Assembly (NCBI GenBank): GCA_037367405.1
Contig: JAZKJV010010125.1
Location: 1,240,001-1,304,000 of the forward strand
Length of the DNA: 64,000 bases
Origin: Ottelia alismoides
Taxonomy: Eukaryota > Streptophyta > Magnoliopsida > Alismatales > Hydrocharitaceae
Reading direction: 5' to 3'
Shown piece after piece: positions 23,660 to 33,990 of the stretch (its first letter is position 1; every line of letters begins with the position of its first letter). The translations under genes and the position numbers were made by a program. The notes under the pieces were generated by a model. The model saw only the letters and a list, made by a program, of their open reading frames with translations, made no database searches and had not been told where the DNA came from.

Positions 23660-25068
23660 CTGCTAATGCGGTCACTCTGAGGAACGAGAAAACCACTTCT
23701 GCCTTCACCAGACCATTGGCTTCAGAGGATCAAACCGAAATTGAAGAAGTGCATGATGATGAAGAGAAGCTAACTGAGACGACCATGCTCCCTCCTTCCT
23801 CCCCAACCATATCCATCCCCTTTCCCGGATCTCTTCACCGAAGAAAACCTCGATCATCCACCATTAATCCTGAGTTAGAAAAACTGTTCTCGGACATTTT
23901 CATTTAAATCCCGCTCCTAAAGGCTCTCAAACAAGTCCCAGCCTTCTCCCGCTTCTCAAAGGAAAAATGCACACTAAAAAGGAAATCAAGAGAAAAGAAA
24001 AAGGAAAATCAAGAAGAAAAGTATGTGCTTTCCCAAGCCACATCAAATGCCATTTCCCAATTCCTTCCCACCAAGAAGAAAGATCCAAGGGCACCCTTGG
24101 TTAAATGCACGATTGGTGAATTGACCTTCGAGCGCACCCTATTAGATAATGGCGTCTCAATCAATCTCCTCCCTACTGCCATCCTAGATCACTTTGACTT
24201 AGGGAAACTGAAACCTGTTTCAATGATTTTACAAATGGCTGATCGTATGGTGAAGAGACCAATAGGACTTCTTGAAGATGTTATAGCCACAGTACAAGGA
24301 CATAAATTTCCTGTGGTATTTTTTGTTATGTATATGGATTCCCCCAACACTCTGAGTGAAACACCCATCATTTTGGGAAGACCCTTCCTAGCTACTACTA
24401 AAGCACATTTTGATTATGAGGGGGGCAAGGTCGAATTCTCAATCAATGGTAAAACCGTCCCTATTGAGCTAAGCATATCCAATTTTGTTGACTCTGAGAC
24501 TGAAGACTGTGGTTGGATAGAGAGATGTGCTGTTCTCAACATTCAAAAATACTTTGCACCCATCCATCTCACCAAAGACCCCTTAGAGGTTAGTCTGAAC
24601 ACCTCTAGATCCACTTACAAAAACAATTCTCATGAAATTACTACATACAATCTGAATCTCGCACTAGAATCTCCACCATGCCCTCTCACCGGACAAGAAA
24701 TTGATGAGCTTGATAATGCCTGGGACACATTAGACTATGAACTCACATTGCCCTCAACCATGATCATGCCCATGATGGAACCACCATTTGAGACTATTTC
24801 TGTAATGGACTCAGGAAACACTACAACTCTGACTCCATCGACAACCACTGTTGAATTGAAACCACTACCCAAAGATCTGAAGTATGCTTTCTTAGATGAT
24901 GCGCACAATCTATTCGTCATTATCAATGTCAACCTAAATCATATGCAAAGAGAGCCAACTCATGGAAATTTTGAAAAAGAATTCTCAAGCCATTGGACGG
25001 AAGATAACAGATCTGAAAGGAATAAGCCCCACATTCTGCACTCATCACATATATCTGTAAAACGATAG
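23660..25068 (+). pseudogene. pol: Gag C-terminus and aspartic protease of element G
   Basis: The protease would cut the polyprotein during particle maturation. One frame runs from about 23660 with a single stop at 23905 and is then open to 25068. The part before the protease (PLLKALKQVPAFSRF) matches the usual linker of Athila polyproteins. The retropepsin-like domain lies at about 24085-24470: active-site region LLDNGVSINLLP, with the catalytic Asp kept but an altered following triplet, and the later motif PIILGRPFLATT. The tail to 25068 is an acidic, poorly conserved spacer before reverse transcriptase. It is the longest open stretch in the window (387 codons from 23908), with no good ATG because it is part of a polyprotein. 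Confidence 0.85.
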
Positions 25069-25077
25069 TAAACCCTC

Positions 25078-25838
25078 TGGAGAAATGCAAAGACGGTTGA
25101 ACCCAATCTACGAGAGGTTGTGAAGAATGAGATCTATAAATTGGCAAGTATGGGTATCATTTATCCTATTGTTGATAGCCCTTGGGTTAGTCCTCTCCAA
25201 GTTGTCCCCACGAAAGCTGGATTAACAATTATCAAGAATGAACAAGGAGAGGACATACCCACCAGAGTAGCCACATCTTGGAGAGTCTATGTAGATTATA
25301 GGAAACTCAATAAGGCTACCCGAAAATATCATTTCCCATTGTCATTCATTGACCAAATCATTGAGAAGCTAGCCAGAAAAGAATTTTTCTGCTTTCTGGA
25401 TGGATATTACGGTTATAACCAAGTGGCCATAGCACCAAAGGATTAAGACAAAACCACTTTCACTTGTCCATTTGGAACATATGCCTTCCGTCGCATGCCT
25501 TTCGGACTATGTAATGCCCCAGCAACATTTCAAAGATGCATGATGGGAATTTTCACTGATATGATTGGCGATTTTGTGGAAGTATTTACGGATGATTTCT
25601 CTATTTTTGGATACTCTTTCGAGGAAACACTGAGATTTTTGGATAGAGTCCTCCGGAAATGCATTGAAGTGCACTTGATATTATCTTGGGAGAAATCACA
25701 TTTTATGGTGAAACAAGGGATTGTGTTAGGACATGTTTTGTCAAAGAAAGGGATGGACGTGGATCCATCAAAAATTGAGATAATCACCCATTTAAGTCCA
25801 CCAGTGAACATAAAAGGGTGTTCGGTCCTTCCTAGGTC
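25078..25838 (+). pseudogene. pol: Reverse transcriptase of element G (broken)
   Basis: This domain copies element RNA into DNA. Recognisable blocks are SPWVSPLQVVPTKAG, WRVYVDYRKLNKATRK, FCFLDGYYGYNQ, FGTYAFRRMPFGLCNAPATF and the catalytic VFTDDFSIFG, with both Asp residues at 25591-25596 intact. A small frameshift lies near 25100, a TAA replaces a sense codon at 25444-25446, and another frameshift near 25815 separates it from the RNase H domain. Block order and wording are those of Athila. Confidence 0.92.
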
Positions 25839-26430
25839 ATGTCGGCTTTTACCACCGCTTCATCAAGGACTTTTCGAAAAATTTCCCGCCCTCTCACAAA
25901 ATTACTGGAAAAAGATCAAGACTTCAATTTTACTGAAGAAGCATTTGAATCCTTCAAAACCCTGAAGAAACTCATCACTGAAGCACCCATACTACAACCC
26001 CCTAATTGGAACTTTGAATTTGAGATCATGTGTGATGCATGTGATTATGCTGCGGGGGTAGTATTGGGTCAAAGGAAAGATGGAAGGCCCTATGTCATTC
26101 ACTATGCCAGCAAGACTCTGGATGATGCTCAAAAGAACTACACTATGATTGAGAAAGAACTGCTGGCTATGGTGTTTTCAATAGAAAAATTTCGGTCATA
26201 CATCTTGGGGTCCCACATCATAATCTACACAGATCACTCTGCCTTGAAATATCCATTCACAAAAACTGATGCTAAACCTAGACTCATTAGGTGGATATTA
26301 CTACTCCTAGAATTTGAATTAGAAATTTGAGATAAAGCTTGAGCAAAGAATGTCGTAGCCGACCATCTTTCAAGGCTCCCTCCATCAAACACAGACACAA
26401 TCCCAATTTCTGATAACTTTCCAGACGAAA
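25816..26430 (+). pseudogene. pol: RNase H domain of element G
   Basis: RNase H removes RNA from the RNA-DNA hybrid. The frame that resumes at about 25816 has [16 protein letters not shown] and then the domain proper: [28 protein letters not shown] and [11 protein letters not shown]. The catalytic Asp, Glu and Asp positions are all present. Two stops follow at 26328-26342, just before VVADHLSRLP, the usual end of this domain in gypsy elements. Apart from these the domain is open for 163 codons. Confidence 0.9.
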
Positions 26431-27733
26431 GTATCATGTCAGCTTCTCAACTCCCTTGGTATGCAGACATCATCAATTACATTGTTACCTCCACATTTCC
26501 TGATGACGGGCCAAAACATAAGAACGACAAAACTAAGGCCCAAGCCCGATATTATCACTGGGAAGACCCTTTGCTCTTCAAAGAGGGCACCGATTTGATA
26601 TGGAGATGATGTATCCCTGAATCTGAAGTCAACAATGTCCTAACTCACTAACACACTTCTGGGTGTGGAGGATACCACTCAGGGAAGCGCACAACCGCTA
26701 AGGTCTTACAATTTAGTTTCTATTGGCCTACACTTTTTAAGGATGCCCATCATTTTTCTTAATCTTGTCCTTCCTGTCAAACCAATGGAACAATAACTTG
26801 ACGCAACATGATGCCCCTCCAACCAGTGTACATAGTCGAAATCTTTAATTCTTGGGGAATAGACTTCATGGGACCTTTCACCACCTCACAAGACTATCAA
26901 CACTTCCTGCTCATTGTTGACTATGTGTCCCGTTGGGTTGAAGCCATTCCCACTCGCGTTGCTGATAGCGCCACTGTTGTTAAATTCCTGACCAATCTCT
27001 TCTCCCGATTCGGATTACCTAAGATGGTCATTAGTGATGGTGGAATACATTTTCTGAATGCTTCAGTCAAGAACTTACTTAATAAGAATCGAGTCGAACA
27101 ACGGGTCTCAACTGCCTATCACCTGCAGACCAATGGAATGGCCAAGCTGTCAAACCGGGAGATCAAGACCATCCTCCAGAAAATTATCCACTCTGATCGT
27201 AAAGACTGGTCTCAACACTTACCTTCTGCTCTTTGGGCCTACCGCACAAACTTCCGTACACCCTTAGGAATGAACCCATATAGGTTAGTTTATGGAAAGC
27301 CTTGCCATCTACCCGTTGAGATGCACCACAAGTCACTATGGACAATCAAGAAATGCCATTTGGATTTTGATGAGGCTGGAAGAAAAGACTATTGGATTTA
27401 TCTGAGCTGGAAGAATTGAGATCACAAGCCTATGACAACAACCTGGTGTATAAAGAGAAAATCAAAATATGGCATGATGTGAACATTTCGAGAAAAACAT
27501 TTCAAGAGAATCAAAAAGTGTGGCTTTTTGATATGAAACTATTTCCAGGAAAACTGAGATTAAAGTGGAAAGGACCATACATTGTAACCAAAGTCTTTGA
27601 TAATGGTGCAATATAAAGCTATGACCCACACACAAAATCCACTTTTAAAGTCAATGGTCAAAGACTGAAACCTGTTGTTGAACCATCTGGTCCTATGCCT
27701 GTCTGCACAACATACCTTCTGCAGGAAAAGTGA
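26431..27733 (+). pseudogene. pol: Integrase of element G, catalytic Glu replaced by Lys
   Basis: Integrase inserts the DNA copy into the genome. The zinc-binding part (GCGGYHSGKRTTAKV, then CPSCQ) is interrupted by stops at about 26606, 26649 and 26759. The core, open from 26808, has the first Asp in WGIDFMGPF and the second in VISDGGIHF. Exactly 35 residues later, where Glu is needed, the codon 27144-27146 is AAG (Lys). Element H has GAG at the same codon. After a stop at 27417 the C-terminal part continues (VWLFDMKLFPGKLRLKWKGP), with another stop at about 27614, and ends at 27731-27733. Confidence 0.92.
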
Positions 27734-29336
27734 ACCACAAAACATTGCCAAGTTGAGGCGTTAAATCATGCATTCTCATTAGCCTCTCCTCACAGGTATC
27801 TTTTCTTCTTACTGATCACATGTTTATTTTCACTGCACTACATTAGATAAGTATGGGGGTACCCCTCCACAAAAAAAACAACACAACCCATTTCACTCAC
27901 CCCTTATTCTGGTCATCCTATTACACAATGTCTTCACCATGAGGACATGGTTTCTGATAAGTATGGGGGGCGTGTCTGCATAATATTCAAAATTGCATAC
28001 TTTTCAAAATAAAAAAATCTTCAATTTTTTTGCAAAAATTCCCCTAAAAATATTTTCAAAAAGGAAGAAAACCACCAAAAATACATCCTTCCTAGTTTTA
28101 TCCTATCTTTTGAGAAAACAAATCTTCATTGCATAGATCATAGACAGAAGCTGAGTTGACTCTAATCCATTAAATTCCATTATAATTTCACTAGGCATGA
28201 GTTTTTAAACTTTCTTCAGGTCCATATGGACTTTATTCTCTCAGTTCCACTAACTCTACTGGTGAATGAACTTCTGTAACTAACTAGATTACCTGAGCAA
28301 CTAGTAGCACTCTTAAACTCTTCAGTGGATATTAAACAACTGCACATTGCACTTAACTTGATTGAGTTGAGTTTACGAGATACAATTACAATCTAGTTGA
28401 GGTGAGGAGTTGTCCTATTGGTTGTGCCAAAGCCTGAACCTTGTCTATAGTCAGTGAAGAAACTTGACTCAGGGGAAACATTATCTCTCTAGTCTAAGTA
28501 TGTCAACAAATAAGCCAGTATCGTTCCTCCAAAGTCAATATTAAGCCGATACTACTTTTCATGTCAAACCCAAGACAAAAACACCACAAAAAGGCATATC
28601 ACAATACAAATGCCAAAAATCACCAATCATGCAAAGATATGCAAAGCAAAAGCAATGAAAGAAGACCACCGAATAACCCTTCTCCACCAAAAAGCCGTGG
28701 TAGCAGCCCAATGATGCTACCTAAATTTTTAAAAGAGGCCTAAAGAGGCCCAGGGTTATGCACTGCAAAAAGGAAAAAAATGAGAACAACGGACCAAAGC
28801 AGTCTACGGAAAACCCCGAAAATAAAGTCCCATTCTCCAAGAATTATGACCTACTTTTTATGCTAACATACTTGGGTGAAAAGAGAATATGCCTGAATTC
28901 AGGTGAGGACTGAGGCTATATGAATAGGGAATCATTCGGTACCTCGATAGATAGTGTTGCTAGCTCGTTCTCTTGAATCATAAAAGCTAAAACATCACTA
29001 ACACTGTTTATATCCATTCAAGGCCAAAGAGAATACCTATTTCTTAGGGATGAGCTGATTTGATCGACCTTCTGAAACCATGTCTGATTTTGTTGGAACT
29101 AAGAGGCTGTTGAAACTACAAAACTCAAGTCAAGTTGACTATTCGAGCAAATCATTAATCTATAGGTCAACTCTATTGAATTTTGTGTATTTGTGTGGTT
29201 AGGATCTGAAAACTGGAGACTTTGTGGGTATGTCTGATGCAAACCCTCATCCGATCTATCTTGGCTATTTTTCTTATCCTTCTTTAGTACTTAACCTATT
29301 CTTGCTCGGGACTAGCAAGATTTAAGTATGGGGGTG
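27734..29336 (+). other. 3' non-coding part of element G with three polypurine-like tracts
   Basis: AAGTATGGGGG occurs at 27849-27859 and 27959-27969, then as the true polypurine tract at 29324-29334 just before the 3' LTR. Between the first two is an imperfect hairpin (ATGTC, loop, GACAT, about 27927-27948). I see no envelope-like gene, signal peptide or membrane segment in the remaining 1.35 kb. The minus-strand element H carries the same arrangement. Confidence 0.8.
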
Positions 29337-31008
29337 TGATGACTACATGATATGTTGTGATAATAGGCCCAAATTATGTGGAATACAATATAAATTCCTA
29401 GGTTACAAACTCTAAATTCACATAATATATGTCTACATTATTCCATGCACATAAGTGTATAAAATCATCATAAAATCAAGAAAACATCTGATAAAATATT
29501 CTCATCAATTATCATGATTAATAAATTTATCAGAGAGAAATTGAGTACACTCATGGAGCACTAATTTAATCATCATCCAACAAATTAACTTGGCTCGACA
29601 AATTATCTCTTACATTTTGTTAGAAAGAAAAGAGGAGGGTTGAGAGTGAAAAATTCCAACTCATTAAATGCCATACATGCATGTGCACCATCCTTATTAC
29701 TCTCTCTCTCTCTCTCTCCCATTTTTTATGAAAGAGTCGGCCATATTAGTCTTTCTCCTCCTATGCATGAATGAAATTAATTGGTTTTGTCTTTACTTGC
29801 ATATGACTCTTCATTTTGAAGTGGCTTATGGATTTTATAAAAATCCCTCCCCCATGCAAATGAAAAGTAGACGTCCCTTACCCTCTCTCTCTCTCTTACC
29901 CATGCAACTACCCATGCATGAATGCATTTATTGGTTTTGTTTGTACATGCATGTGACTTTTTGAAGAGATGCATATGGCTAATATAAAAGAGACCATCCC
30001 CCATGCAAATGATGGCTCCCTTTCCTCATTCTCTTCTCTCTCACGTTATCTCTCCTCTCCCCATTTTCTCATTCTCTCCCTCACGTACTCTCCCCATCGT
30101 CACTTTCATGCACGCACAGCACCCCTCTCCCTCACGCATCTCTCTCCCTCACGCACTCTTCTCTCACCCCATATTCTCTCTCGTCTATTTTCTCATGCAG
30201 GTACAACAACTCTCCCTTACATTCTTGAAGACATAGGCGCCCCCAGCACACCATCCTCCTCCTCGAGTGCGCCCAGCCACAACAGCCTCCATCCTCCTCG
30301 TGTGTACGAGAACGCTCTCCAGTTCACAGCACTGTGCACCCAGCACTGCCCTCCAGCCCGCACAGCTGTGCATGCACTCTCTTCCTTCTCGCAGTTCACT
30401 CCAACCCACAGCGACATCCCCAAGCTTGCAGCACCCTTGCACGCAACTCCAGCCATTCTCCTCCGCGCGGTTCACTCCAGCCGTGCACCACCGTGCACCC
30501 CAGCAAGCAGCTCACGCGGTTATCTCCTTCGCGCACGTCCCCGCGACCAGCTACCGGTGCCATCCTCCTCCTCGCGGCACTCTCCTTCGCACGAAAACAG
30601 TTCTCGCACCAACCTCCAGTGCAGCGGCTCTCCATGCGTGCATGAGAAACTCTATTCCTCTCTCTTTTGTTTATTTATTTGTCATTTGCATATAAACCCT
30701 TGAAACATCTTTTGTTCAAAGTATTTCATGCATATCTGTTACTTTCAATATTGATTAGATTGCATATCTTTGAAGAATTTCCTTTCCAAGTTGCATTTCA
30801 TCTATTTCACTTATCATTCTATGTGTTAAATGTCGAATTAAAATTGCAAACTTGTTTGGTCCTCATGGATTCGATCCTCTACTTGCCGCATACTTTTTTG
30901 CTTACATTCATCGTGCTCGTAGTTGTATTATTATTTTTTTGACAACGGTTTACCGTGGGAATACCTTGATTAAATCATCATTTTAAATCGCAAAAAAATG
31001 TGTCAACA
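29337..31008 (+). mobile_element. 3' LTR of element G
   Basis: 1,672 bp, same order as the 5' LTR, with a longer CT microsatellite (about 29699-29718). TATA boxes are at 29836 and 29983. The end CAACA is followed by the target duplication TGAAA. Confidence 0.9.
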
Positions 31009-31527
31009 TGAAAAATAAGAAGAAAAGATACCTGTGAGGAAAGGCTCACGAGAATGCATGATTTAACGCCTCAGCTCGGCGATGTGTACTGCTTATTGTT
31101 CCTGTAGAAGGTATGTTGCACAAATCGGCATAGGACTAGAGGTTTCAACAACGGATTTTAGTCTTTAACCATTGACTCTGAAAGTGGCTTTAGTGTTTGG
31201 GTCAGAAATTTCTATCGAGCCATTATTGAAGACTTGAGTTAAAGTGTATGGTCCTTTCCATTTCGACCACAGTTTTCCTGGAAATAACTTCAGTTTTGCA
31301 TCAAATAGCCATACTTTTTGATTTACTTGGAATGTTTTCCTCGAAATGTTGGCATCATGCCACAACTTGATTTTCTCTTTGTATAACAAGTTGTTATCAT
31401 TGGCATGTGATGTAACTCTTCCAATTCAGCAAAATCCAATAATCTTCTTTTTCCAGCCTCATCATAATCCAAATGGCATTTCTTGATTGTTTAGAGTGAT
31501 TTGTGGCAGATCTCAACGGGTATATGG
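31009..31527 (-). pseudogene. pol: Element H: C-terminal part of integrase (minus strand)
   Basis: The minus frame 31165-31389 reads YKEKIKLWHDANISRKTF and VWLFDAKLKLFPGKLWSKWKGPY, the same C-terminal integrase block as in G at 27.4-27.6 kb. It is uninterrupted here, whereas in G it carries a stop and a small deletion. Left of it lies the 3' non-coding part that continues at 19313 across the G insertion. At 31527 the coding sequence is cut by copia element K inside the integrase gene and resumes at 45102. Confidence 0.88.
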
Positions 31528-33978
31528 TGAAGGATATGGGATAATCCTCAAGCGTATCATGGAAACATGAGCATCGTATCAAATACGACGAAGAACGACT
31601 AGTCGTACTAGTTGTTCAATGCAGCGGAATTTGAAATTTTTCATGCGATGAAACTACATGATCCAAAAACGATTCTCGGATCGTTTCATCTATAATCACA
31701 ACAAGTATAAAGGAATACCTCTTGAAGCATGATTGATCGATTATCTACGAAAAGAGACCTCCTGTCTCAAGTCCGATCGTCGGAGAAGAAGCTTGCGAGC
31801 GCGGGGATGAGTTATGTGATCCTCGCAATCCAACGAGTTGATCCAAGCATGGTGAACTCCTGATCTCATCGTACGAGATCTAGCGCCTTCTTCACGAGTG
31901 TAGCACTCGAAAGAAAACGGAGAATCGAAGAGTGTCGAGGCGGCGGTGCGGTGGTAGAGCGATGACGACTTTCTCCTCTAGGGTTTGGTGGACGGCTACC
32001 GAGAAGAGAGGGAGAGGGTTGACTTGTAGAATGAGAGAGAGAGAGAGATGTGCTTCAAAAGCATAACATTAGAGAGCATGGTATGACTCTCTATTTATAG
32101 GGTTTTGGGATCCATGGATCTCAATCTATGGGACACATAAAATCAATGGATGAGATTGATATATGTTTAATCCAATGGTCAAGATTGTTGTTGGTAAAAA
32201 CCAACAACTAATAATTTTATTTAGATCAAATATATTTGACAAATCAAATATAAATCAATCCTAAATTAAACCAATCGAATATGGGAGACAATCATCATGG
32301 AGATTGCATCTCCTACTTGTTTCCAATTGGAGGCAATCTCATGAGATCTCATGAGATTGCATATCTCCATGAAAATCTCCATTATTTATTCCAACAATTT
32401 TTTTGTGATTTATTCTTCAAAAATAATTCATAATTAATTTTGAGAATATTGCAATCTTACCATTGGAATTTTGTGAATCACATTTACAACCGAAAACAAA
32501 ATATAATTTACATTTTCAATTAATTACATAATGTGTATTCAATACACATCAATAATTAATTGATAAATATAAATTATAATTAGCTCTCTATAATACATTA
32601 TAAATCACATTTATAATATATTATGAATAATAGGATATTGCTATCCAAATTATTATTATCCACAATAATTAAATCACATTTAATTATATTAGATAATTTC
32701 CACAAACATCAAGATAATTAAATCACATTTAATTATCATTCTCTTTATGCTTAGATATATTTCAACTATGGAATTATTCTTGAACCCTTTCAAGAATAAT
32801 ACAATTTCTCCGCAGATACTTGGAGATAAGGACAGGGCAATTGTATTGTTCCACGTATAGTGACTTGGATATTGAGATCATATCTCAAATCCAGATCTCA
32901 TGAGACTCCCATAGATGCTTGATTAAATCAAGGTCGTAAACCTAATCTTCTCATTGCATCTGAATCTCATTCTAATCAATGTCCAATATATGGACTAAGA
33001 TTAGCTCACTTCTCTACTGAGAGGAGTCACTAAAATCTAGATCTATTTCATCACTCCGTCGGAATGGAAGCTTCATGGTTATACAAACGTTTATGATCAC
33101 ATCACCATCAAGTATTCCCAATACATGTACATTCTGCATACTGGAAGATCTATGATCATCTTGAAGATATGGATAACTTTTATACTGTCATCTTCAGGGT
33201 TTGATCACTAAGTTTCTCAGTCTTGGTCTTTTGGGATTTGGTATTAGATCATATGCTTTCACAAAGCATATATCTTACCTTCAAATTCATGTCATGCTTT
33301 CAAAGCATGACGACCATGCATGGAATTTGATCAGTCCCAATACCTCATGAGTGAGCTCATGTCTCCCGGTTCACAAGTGAACCTGTATGATCCCTTTAAG
33401 AGATCGTATTACTCATTTGTCCTTACATGCACACCAGCTTGTCGGTGTATAGACCTTGGTTAGGTCATCAACCTATTGGTCTGCCAAATGTACGTACTCA
33501 GACATATAGTAATACATCTGTCTCTGGTCAGAGGATGCATGCCTATGTTGTGACAGTATTCAACATAGGTCTTTGGTTATCTCGATCTCGTTAAGTCAAC
33601 CCATTGACTCAACTAATCTGACATCTCCGAATCATTATTCCCATGTAGAGGACATGCATCAAGAGGTCGGTCAGATATCAGCCTAATGAGAAAAGATTGC
33701 CATCTCCTACTCAGGCTGGAGATCAACACTTAACAATCATTTGATGATGCTTGATGAGTCCTCCATCTAACTCTTTAGATATTCATCCAAGCATCAACCT
33801 CTATGATTCAATCAATGAATCAACAACTTTATGATTATTAAGTTGGCCATGGTACATAACCCTAATTGTACTAAGGGACCTATTATGCAAATTATTTATT
33901 CTTCATTTCAGATCAGGGAATGATATTTGCAATAACATTTATTGCATAATGGCTCGTTGTGGGCTTGTATGTCCAACA
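31528..33978 (-). mobile_element. 3' LTR of element K
   Basis: 2,451 bp. Near its left edge several CG sites of the other LTR read TG or CA here. It includes a GA microsatellite (about 32035-32048) and a 28-bp perfect palindrome at 32333-32360. Confidence 0.88.
32333..32360. repeat. 28-bp perfect palindrome in the K left LTR
   Basis: The half-site is GCAATCTCATGAGA. CATGGAGAT (about 32296) and ATCTCCATG (about 32363) extend it to a larger imperfect fold-back. The right LTR has the identical palindrome at 40077-40104. Confidence 0.85.
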
Positions 33979-33990
33979 GTCTCCCACTAG
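33979..33990 (-). other. Polypurine tract of element K
   Basis: GTCTCCCACTAG on the plus strand, i.e. CTAGTGGGAGAC on the minus strand, directly before the 3' LTR. Element L has CTAGTGGGAGAT at the same place. Confidence 0.85.

Larger units (their letters stand above)
19314..31008 (+). mobile_element. Element G: complete Athila-type Ty3/gypsy retrotransposon
   Basis: This 11.7-kb element has two LTRs (TGATGACTAC to AAACA or CAACA), a tRNA-Asp type primer-binding site, gag, protease, reverse transcriptase, RNase H and integrase in gypsy order, and a polypurine tract. TGAAA flanks it on both sides (19309-19313 and 31009-31013). Removing it joins two halves of element H that align with G's own 27.8-kb region, which proves the insertion. 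Over the first ~265 bases the two LTRs differ at about 20 positions, so it is not recent. Every gene is broken. Confidence 0.93.
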
